A DNA stretch of 64,000 nt, from positions 68,410,552 to 68,474,551 of the forward strand of contig NC_092524.1 in the NCBI RefSeq assembly GCF_037038585.1. Direction: 5' to 3'. Below are positions 57,501 to 64,000 of the stretch, piece by piece. Numbering within the stretch: the stretch's first letter is position 1; each line of letters begins with the position of its first letter. The translations under genes and the position numbers were made by a program. The notes under the pieces are model-generated. The model saw only the letters and a program-made list of their open reading frames with translations, was not told the origin of the DNA and did no database searches. The DNA is from Patagioenas fasciata (Eukaryota > Chordata > Aves > Columbiformes > Columbidae).

Positions 57501-60500
57501 CCAGGGGGGATGACCTGCATGGCAGTCAAAGTGACAAAACCCCTGTCTGAAATTGGTTTCATCCCTGTAGGTATTCGTCTTTGAGTCTCATCTCATGGAG
57601 ATGTGTCATAATTCAATATAATGTCTCCTACCAGGACATCTGAGGGCAGATCCTGGTTACGTGAGACACAGGGCACCATTCCCTCCATCCATCCAGCTTC
57701 ACAGAATCCCAGAATGTGAGGGGTTGGAAGGGCCCTGTAAAGCTCATGCAGTGCAATCCCCCCATGGAGCAGGAACACCCAGCTGAGGTTCCACAGGAAG
57801 GTGTCCAGGCGGGTTTGAATGGCTGCACAGAAGGAGACTCCACAGCCTCCCTGGGCAGCCTGGGCCAGGCTCTGACACCCTCACCAGGAACAAGTTTCTT
57901 CTCAAATTTAAGTGGAACCTCCTGTGTTCCAGTTTGAACCTATTACCCCTTGTCCTATCACTGGTTGTCACCCAGAAGAGCCTGGCTCCATCCTCCTGAC
58001 ACTGCCCCTTTCCATATTGATCCCCATGAATGAGTCCCCCCTCAGTCTCCTCTTCTCCAGCTCCAGAGCCCCAGCTCCCTCAGCCTTCCCACCTGTGTTG
58101 GCCTGAGCAGGACCTTTCTCTGCATGGTACAAAGTACTTTTCCTGGTGGCTTATGAAGTGGGCAGACACTTTGTTTACAGACTAAGCTATACAGACTAAG
58201 CACAGATTTTTATTGTAAGGAGGCAAGTTGTCTCCTTAAATCGTGCCACGCTACGGGATGATCCTTGGCCATTTCATGGTTTCATATCATTAGTGTCCCC
58301 TTCTTGGATGGGAGTTCAAAAATAAGGGGAGCATCATCGAGGATGTCATCAGCAAGACCTGGATTACGCTTTATGTGAGACATCATTAACCCCTTGAATA
58401 TGTGCTAGAGTGTCCTCTAAATGGTGACAATGCCTCTGGCTGCACTGAACTGCCAAAGCCTGAGCTATAATTTGTAAGCCTCTTGTAAATTAATGCAAAA
58501 ACACAGGAGAAAAGAAGCCAGCAGCATCATGTAAAGGGGGAAATCCCTGTCAGTCCTGAGTGCCAGGTTCACATGTCTCTTACCATTAAAAAACTCCTCA
58601 CAAACCTGAATATGAAGCTTAAAAAATGGCACTAGATGGCAGCATGTGACACCAGAAGCTGCAGTCCGGGTTGTGCATCACTCTTCGATGCCACCAAGGC
58701 AGATAAACTCCTGCATCTGTCCCCTCATCTCACTGCGCCTGGTGGGGTGGCCAAGTCCCAGGATTTTGGCTAAAGTTGTGTCACAGGCTGGAAAATCAAC
58801 TCTTTCGTCTCTGTGAATCTCACGGGATTTTTCTCTGAAAATACTCCCTGACCGAAACCCTTTAGAAGTCCTTGGGAAGGCCACATCATCCTGCTTCGCT
58901 GTCTTTGAAAATATTCCTGCAGGGAAAAGGGTTTTTGGTGGTGCCGTTTACACTCCCTAACAGCAATGGCAGAATCGGGGGGTAGGATTAACAGATTTGT
59001 TGTCCTGCACTAAGTGTTACCAATGTCTGAATAATACATAATTAGAGCTCTAATGGATATAAGATCAATGAGTAAAAATTACGTGCTGGCAGGGAATTTT
59101 AAAATGAGGTTGTGATTCCAGGTGACAGTTCACAGGGTGTAGCTGGGCTCATTCCAGGTGCTGCTGCCTCATCCTCACACCAAATCCAAGGACACATTGT
59201 TCAACAGTCGGTGGCTGCCTGTGCTCTCTGAAGGCACCGGTCTTGGCCAGAGCCACAGCCTGGAGCGTCGGGGTTTTATCTGACCCTGTCCGCTGTCTCT
59301 TCTGTTCTATATTATATTAAATAGACCTTAATCACAGCAAGGAAGGTGCGAGCCAAGCAGCTCTGCTTCAGCAGGTTTGCTGCTCTGGGACACATGCAGA
59401 GGGCTGGTCACCAAATTTTAGAGTGGAGATGCTCTCAGAGCAGCACAGGGAGGCGAGATGTTCACCCAAGGATTTTAATGGCAAGGGGTGATATAGGTGG
59501 CTGGGAAGGAACGTGACCAGCATGGGCAGCTGAAGGACAGGTTGGTCCTGGTGTAACCCAGGGCTGGGACAACCATGACCTGCAGGAATGCTGCAGAGAA
59601 GACCATGGCCCATCAGGGCAAATACATCTCTTTCCTGGGTTAAACAGCCAAGAAGTGTGTTTTCTTCTGTTTGTCCCCAGCCAGAGCTAAGGACTCCCTC
59701 CAGCCGCCTAACTAGGCTGCTAATGTGCCCCATGCAGCTGGGCTCTCTTGGAGGGTCTCAGCAGCAGGCCCTTAATTGCTAATTAAAAGTCCTTCCTAAA
59801 TGAGGGTATGGGAGAAATATTTCCATCAGCTGAACACTTCCTGGAGCAGGATGCTCTGCTTCACCCATGCTGGAGGGGCCTGCTAAAGTTGTTCCCTTTC
59901 TTTGTCTGGTTTTATTGTTTGCTCTCAGTATTAGAGCCCCCAGATCTGGGCTGAGCAGCAAAGAAACACAGCTGAAAGCCTTGGGCTAGGACTCCAGAGG
60001 AGAAAGATCTGATGAATAAATTGGGGGAGCTGCAGCTCTGGGCCATCCAGAGTAGTGCTGAGCCTGGTGTCGTCAGTGTCCCTCCTTGAGCCTCTGTGGG
60101 CACGTGGAGAAGGAGGGAGAACTTCATCTTAGCCAAACGTCATCAGCCTTGCATCTCGAACAGTGAGCAGGTAAGAGAGGGGAAGTTGGATGCTGTTGCC
60201 GACTGGTTTGGCAGGGTGTTGAGAAGCAATGAAAATGCAGGTGTAGCAGACGAAGGGCTTGATTTTTAAATAACCTGATTCATAGCAAGAATTGTACGGC
60301 CACGGTAATGCAGCTTCGGCTTAACCCTGTGAGCACATCATGGCCTGAGCCTCACCCGGGTTTTGTATTGTATAAAAGCATCGGTGCAGAAAAACATCAG
60401 CACAGAAGATGCATGTGGAGGGCTTCTTGTCACTGTTGTGGGTTGTTTTTAATGAAATTACAACTCTAACCCTTGGGCAGCATGGTGCACTAGTGATGTT

Positions 60501-61087
60501 TCCTTTCCTTCTTTGCAGTAGATTATATGGATATAAATACATTTTTGAGCTTTAGTTATGTTGTGGTAGCTTTTGTGTGGGGAAAATCCCGATTGCCAGG
60601 TCAAGCAGTGTTATGGGTTTCAGAGCTTGGAGTGGATGGAATCTGGGAAGTGCCAGAAGGGCAAAAGAAAATCATGGAGGAGTGAACAAGGGTGTTTCAT
60701 GTTTGTTGGGGGAGGCTTTTTTATATTTAGATACACAGATGTGTGTGTACACAAGTATATACAGTGCTGTTGAGGGGAGAAGGTGGAGGTACGCGTAGGT
60801 ACAGAGCATGTATAGCAATTCTTTAAGCCTAAAATAAATAAAACAGAACTCAACTAGAGATGGTCATCTAAAGGTAGGACCTTCTACTTGCATTGCAGTG
60901 GGTTCTTTGTTTCTCCCATTGTGGTTTCCCCCACGTGCCCACATCTCCAAGAAAGCCCATATCATTGGGTCAATCAGAGCAACACAGGGAGCTTTTCAAA
61001 CTCGCCTTACTTGAGGTCTTCGGGGTGGGTGCTGTTTAATGATGCTGGTTTCTTCCTTTCCTGGCACCATGTTGAAGGAAAGGGACC
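54331..61087 (-). CDS. CCDC198: CCDC198 (C14orf105), 3' five coding exons, partial
   Basis: Five minus-strand exons, 61011-61087, 57221-57307, 56463-56561, 55870-56035 and 54331-54518, have compatible phases and join to 204 residues and TAG. The translation aligns along its length with human CCDC198 as I remember it: ETSIIKQHPPRRPQ, RLEP..., SQRE, QHLHKLQML, REAKINKQ and the C-terminal LVRTKTERVSLFDDFFDE. All introns are GT-AG. The N-terminal exons, including the expected MG myristoylation start, were not found and probably lie beyond 64000. The protein is coiled-coil rich and poorly characterised, reported as a membrane-associated factor linked to metabolism (FAME). It is convergent with NAA30, as I recall for human. 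Confidence 0.9.
54519..55869. other. CCDC198 last intron
   Basis: GT-AG intron of 1351 bp (donor CATG|GTAAGT) carrying the CR1 at 55199. Human CCDC198 has about 20 more residues around this junction than the bird product. A small extra exon could therefore be hidden here, but I could not support one. Confidence 0.75.
55199..55630 (-). mobile_element. CR1 LINE 3' fragment in a CCDC198 intron
   Basis: Reversed CR1 opening CAGAATCACAGACTGGTGTG, with the CTCTGTAGATCCCCCAGTCC and GTCCCAGAGCAGATCACACA subfamily tail shared with 8546 and 10921. It is in the same orientation as the host gene and extends to about 55630 through CAGTCTTTCCTCGTCAGAAA. Confidence 0.92.
55870..56035 (-). CDS. CCDC198: CCDC198 exon, residues AELKRNL...DDHG
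   Basis: 166 nt, starting in phase 0 after GTTTGCAAACCCAG and ending one base into a Gly codon at CATG|GTAAGT. It encodes AELKRNLHREAKINKQ, matching human MELKKSLHGEARINKQ, then a less conserved polar tail. Confidence 0.92.
56463..56561 (-). CDS. CCDC198: CCDC198 exon, 33 residues
   Basis: 99 nt, phase 0 at both ends. The acceptor is TTTACACCCCGTAG and the donor CGAGAG|GTAACG. The peptide ALEERGQSLRHPPGRRQHLH, then KLQMLDLTRRHRE, aligns with human VLEKK...NRQYLHKMQVLEMIRKRQ, a predicted helical segment. Confidence 0.92.
57221..57307 (-). CDS. CCDC198: CCDC198 exon, 29 residues
   Basis: 87 nt, phase 0 at both ends, between ATTGGACTTGTAG and AAAAAAAG|GTAAGT. The peptide RLEPAGPMQAITPAKPWSQR, then EVAASPQKK, aligns with human KLEPIDLPRVITSGRLLSQREA. 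Confidence 0.92.
57700..58090 (-). mobile_element. CR1 LINE 3' fragment in a CCDC198 intron
   Basis: Reversed CR1 opening CACAGAATCCCAGAATGTGA, with the GGAGCAGGAACACCCAGCTG tail of the subfamily at 11607, 35658 and 45416. It ends near CAGCTCCCTCAGCC, where it is 5'-truncated. Confidence 0.92.
58675..58916 (-). other. Exon-like open segment in a CCDC198 intron, function unknown
   Basis: A textbook acceptor (ACCCTTTTCCCTGCAG, AG at 58918-58917) precedes about 240 nt that stay open in one frame to a TGA at about 58676. The peptide is charged (for example SGSIFREKSREIHRDERVDF). A second frame, the one in phase with the flanking exons, stays open about 49 codons and includes a possible donor CCC|GTGAGA. 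I know of no counterpart in human CCDC198. It may be a lineage-specific or cassette exon, or chance. Confidence 0.25.
61011..61087 (-). CDS. CCDC198: CCDC198 exon, ETSIIKQHPP segment
   Basis: 77 nt, ending in phase 0 at CCTCAA|GTAAGG. The peptide SLSFNMVPGKEETSIIKQHP, then PRRPQ, aligns with human MYFDIPLEHRETSIIKRHPP. The acceptor (AAATTTTAAG, AG at 61089-61088) is weaker than the others, so the 5' edge is less certain than the coding match. Confidence 0.88.
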
Positions 61088-61155
61088 CTTAAAATTTTGA
61101 GAAGAAATGAGTGAAGTTACTTTTGAGTGATCATAGGCTGCTAGGTTATACTCAC

Positions 61156-61217
61156 CAATAGTTTTCTGCCCTATTTTTTGATTGGCATGTCCTACGAACA
61201 TCTCTCTTGCTTCACCC
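61156..61217 (-). other. Possible small upstream CCDC198 exon (weak)
   Basis: 62 nt between an acceptor (CCACGTGTTACAG) and a near-perfect donor (ATTG|GTGAGT). The single open frame, GEAREMFVGHANQKIGQKTI plus one base, is in phase with the ETSII exon, but the implied intron is only 68 bp. The peptide does not resemble the human segment expected here, so it may be non-coding or spurious. Confidence 0.2.
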
Positions 61218-62510
61218 CTGTAACACGTGGTATAAATTATTCTATTAGCTGCAGAAATAATGAAAGGATGTATCTGTGGTTTCTAACAACTGTGTCTGCT
61301 GTGTACCTCTCCTACTTAACCTCTACAGCCCCTCATACATCCTATATGTGACAATAACCATCCTCCGTGTCTCCTGTAGCCTCTCTGACTCCCATGTGTG
61401 ACCAAGGGTCCTCTTCTCCCTGTGACCATCAGCTGGCCAAGAAAACTGTGAGCTTTACTGCCTTCTGAAGTTGGGAACAGGCAGCAATTTCGGTCTTTTC
61501 TTGCTCCCTGAGACTTTATTATCGTTGTTTTTTCGTGGAACTGAGAAATATCTCTGTTTTTATGGACCATGGCAGAGTTGGGCTACAGCCAGCCAGTGAG
61601 TTCAGAAGTTAGTGGGTTACAGCGAGACACGAGTTACCATCACAGACCTTCATCTTTGGAAATAAGCCCAAAATAACATGCTACACACCAGCGATCACTT
61701 GTTAATTATTAAAGTCATGCTTTCACTGAGGCCTGAACATGGTCTGGGCCCAGGCCTGTTCTGCACTGGTGCTCTCCAGTGGACATTGCTGCCTTTTCTT
61801 TTTCTTGCATAAATAAATACTTCCTACTGCAGTATTTCCTTTACAAAAAGAGTTTTGCTATCCCATTTAGTCTCCCCAAAAACTGCCCTGGTGCATTCAG
61901 ATGCCATTTTACACATGGAGCTGAGTGAGGTGTTGCTGAGCAGCTCCTGCTCCCAAATGATGAGAGCCCCGAGGTGGCCATAGGGAAGGAGAGCTGGGGA
62001 TAAAGTGCAGGAGTTACATCTTTCTTGATGCCAAATTCAACAGTTACATTAAAACGAGATATAATAATTTGGAAGTCACCTTATGGGGGTCCTCGGTGGT
62101 CACTTTAAATGAGCCCCATGGAAGATTGCCAAGGAAGGGCTCTGGGAGAAGAGAGGAAGCGATGGAGGGTGTTGGGATACGGGAGGAGGTGGTGACTCCA
62201 TCGGATAAATGATTGCTGGGCTCTGCTGAGCGCTGGTAATGATTAATTAACTGCTGAGCGGAGCTGTGGCTGCTCTGCACAGGCAGGACTGGGAGCCTGA
62301 GTGTTAATCTCCAGCGCTGGAGGTTCCTCTGGAGACAAACTCCAGCTGCCGGGGAACACGCGCTGAAACAGCAGCTTGTGAGAGCAAAAGGGGGTTATGA
62401 AGTTGTCACTTCTCGATCTGCAGGACAAATTAGTGCATAAGGAATCCCTAAAGGGGAAGCAAAAGGTAAGGGGGTGGTTCATGGCACTGGGAATGTGGGA
62501 TGGGTCAGAG
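61218..62510. other. Probable CCDC198 intron, nothing recognised
   Basis: If the remaining 5' exons of CCDC198 lie beyond the window end, this stretch is intronic. I searched it for the expected N-terminal peptides and found none. Confidence 0.45.
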
Positions 62511-62922
62511 GGATGGAGCAGCTCTGCTGTCAGGACAGGCTGAGAGAGTTGGGGTGTTCAGCTGCAGAAGAGAAGCTCCAGGGAGACCTTGTTGTGGACT
62601 TTCTATACTTAAAAGGGGTTGAGGAGAAAGATGGGGACAGACTTTTGAGCAGGGCTTGTTGCAATAGGACAAGGGGTGATGGTTTTAAACCAAAGGAAGG
62701 AGATTCAAGCTGGGCATGAGGAAGAAATTGTTGTCCCTGAGGGTGGTGAGAGCCTGGCCCAGGTTGGCCAGAGAGGTGGTGGCTGAACCATCCCTGGAGA
62801 CATCCCAGGCCAGGCTGGACGGGGCTCTGAGCAACCTGAGCTGGTGAAGATGTCCCTGCTCATGGCAGGGGGGGCACTGGGGGAGCTGGGAAGGTCCCTT
62901 CAACCCAAACTACTCTATGACT
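62511..62922 (+). mobile_element. CR1 LINE 3' fragment with shared downstream flank
   Basis: Runs from GGATGGAGCAGCTCTGCTGT through CNRTRGDGFK-type coding to AACTACTCTATGACTCAGC, with the GAAGATGTCCCTGCTCATGG tail. It is antisense to CCDC198. It extends further 5' than the 38689 copy, but both are followed by the same non-CR1 sequence. Confidence 0.92.
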
Positions 62923-63225
62923 CAGCACAGGCAAGGGGCTGGGTCTCGGGGGATGCTTATTCTGGTGGGAGAATATGGCTTTGGGGAAGTTATTTCTCCC
63001 TTATGAGGTTTGATGGTTTGTTTCATCCATGTTTGGGTATTTTTAAAGTTATTCCCTCTCATCCTATCCATGTGTGTCTTGCAGGAGATTCACCCTTATC
63101 CTGTACAGACACAGAACTGGGAGCCAAGTGCTCGCTGTCCCCAAACCCCCTCAGTCCTGGGCGGGGATGGTCCCTGGCACAGCTGGTGATGCCAGCAAAG
63201 AGGGACCATTGTCCCCCCGTGCCGT
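62923..63225 (+). repeat. Non-CR1 segment duplicated at 38945-39255 (copy 2)
   Basis: Matches copy 1 from AGGCAAGGGGCTGGG through GGAGATTCACCCTTATCCTG to GCAAAGAGGGACCAT, after which the two diverge. Differences are scattered substitutions and a few indels. There is no ATTCTRTG terminus or poly-A at the far end. Confidence 0.85.
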
Positions 63226-64000
63226 GCTGCCAGCTCAAAGCCACAGCTCAAGGCATTCTCATCACTTTTATTTTTCACCCTTGCACATTAGTATCTGCAG
63301 ATTTTCCCACTGGGAGAAGTGGGATTTAACACAAGCCAAGATGAACCCTCCTAAACCAAATAAAAGCTGTTCTCTTGAAGGCTTTGCTTAGTTAGTCAGC
63401 AGCTCAAGCTAATACATCACTCAAGTACTCTTGAGCATACTCTTTTTATTTCTGGAAACGAAAAGTAGTAGAAAATTACATTTATTGAGAGAGGGGGGTT
63501 AATTTTTTCCATAGAAGTGCACCATCCAGCTCCTTGATTTGGATGGGTGCAAACCTCCTTTCTCGCCTCTGGGAAGGTTTTGTGTGTTGATGGAGTTTAA
63601 GCCCTGCTGTGAAAGGCTGGGGGAGAGGCTGCACGATGCCACTTGTAGACACACACACACAGTTGTGCTATTTGCCTTGCTCTGCCTCTTGGCTTATGAA
63701 ATTAGCCCTGCGCGAGACATGGCTGTAATTCATTTTAATGCCGAGTTTTACCTGCTGAGCGCATTACCCAGAATCTAACGCTAATTAAGCTAATGACAGC
63801 GACATGCCCAGTGGCAGCAGGTGAGCTGGATGGGTGTATAACCAGGAGTTATGGGGTTGCTGTATAAGGACGTGCTCAAACACAGGCTGGTGTCAATATA
63901 AGGGAGTGGAGCTGTTCCTGGGGGGTGACTGATGGGAGCAAGGAGCCTGGGATCTGGGCTCTGGTGACCGAGACGCTTCCTAGAACAGGCCATGATGGGG
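63226..64000. other. Window end, probably CCDC198 intron
   Basis: Holds a short AC repeat at about 63649-63660. No CCDC198 5' exon was recognised. Donor-like sites on the minus strand near 63760-63770 have no supporting peptide. Confidence 0.4.

Larger units (their letters stand above)
57308..61010. other. CCDC198 intron (3703 bp)
   Basis: GT-AG intron between the RLEP exon and the ETSII exon. It contains the CR1 at 57700 and an unexplained exon-like open segment at 58675-58916. The remaining sequence is unremarkable. Confidence 0.8.

Noticed and set aside
58091-58200. Minus-strand open stretch ending RKVLLRPTQ at a donor-like CACAG|GTGGGA
   Set aside because: It abuts a CR1 truncation point. 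It does not match the expected CCDC198 peptide, which was found instead at 61011-61087.
62080-62141. Minus-strand 62 nt segment with a very good acceptor (TCTCTTCTCCCAG) and a donor AAG|GTGACT
   Set aside because: The peptide has only a vague similarity to the missing CCDC198 segment. In the frame required by the next exon it ends in a stop (TAA), so it cannot precede the ETSII exon.

Overview
The window reads as a piece of a bird genome. The main reasons are about 17 fragments of CR1 LINEs, the dominant avian retroposon, several still ending in the characteristic ATTCTRTG-type 3' terminus; a GC-rich CpG-island promoter; and a conserved vertebrate gene pair, NAA30 and CCDC198 (C14orf105), facing each other tail to tail as I recall them in other vertebrates. 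I cannot name the species.

Layout. 1-12.1 kb is intergenic, with CR1 fragments and no gene I can support; one odd minus-strand ORF lies at 4990-5463. 12.1-13.6 kb is a CpG island holding the promoter, a probable 5' non-coding exon and the first coding exon of NAA30. NAA30 runs on the + strand from the ATG at 12824 to the TAA at 30568 in four coding exons. They join in frame to a 409-residue NatC catalytic subunit with an unusually long low-complexity N-terminus and an intact GNAT acetyltransferase domain. Intron 2 holds the most striking object in the window: an 876 bp minisatellite of about 44 apparently identical 20 bp pure-pyrimidine units. It ends 89 bp before the 56 nt coding exon 3.

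30.6-33.6 kb is probably NAA30 3' UTR. 33.6-53.8 kb is intergenic DNA with CR1 copies, one probable solo ERV LTR (744 bp, TG...CA ends, 5 bp target duplication), and a CR1 fragment followed by about 300 bp of non-CR1 flank that recurs at 62.9-63.2 kb.

53.8-64 kb is the 3' part of CCDC198 on the minus strand. Five coding exons were found by reading splice sites and matching peptides to the human protein from memory. They join in frame to 204 C-terminal residues, and the 5' exons were not found and probably lie beyond the window end. The two genes are not known to work together: NAA30 acetylates nascent protein N-termini in the cytosol, while CCDC198 is a poorly characterised vertebrate protein. 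No database search was possible; homology statements rest on recognition.
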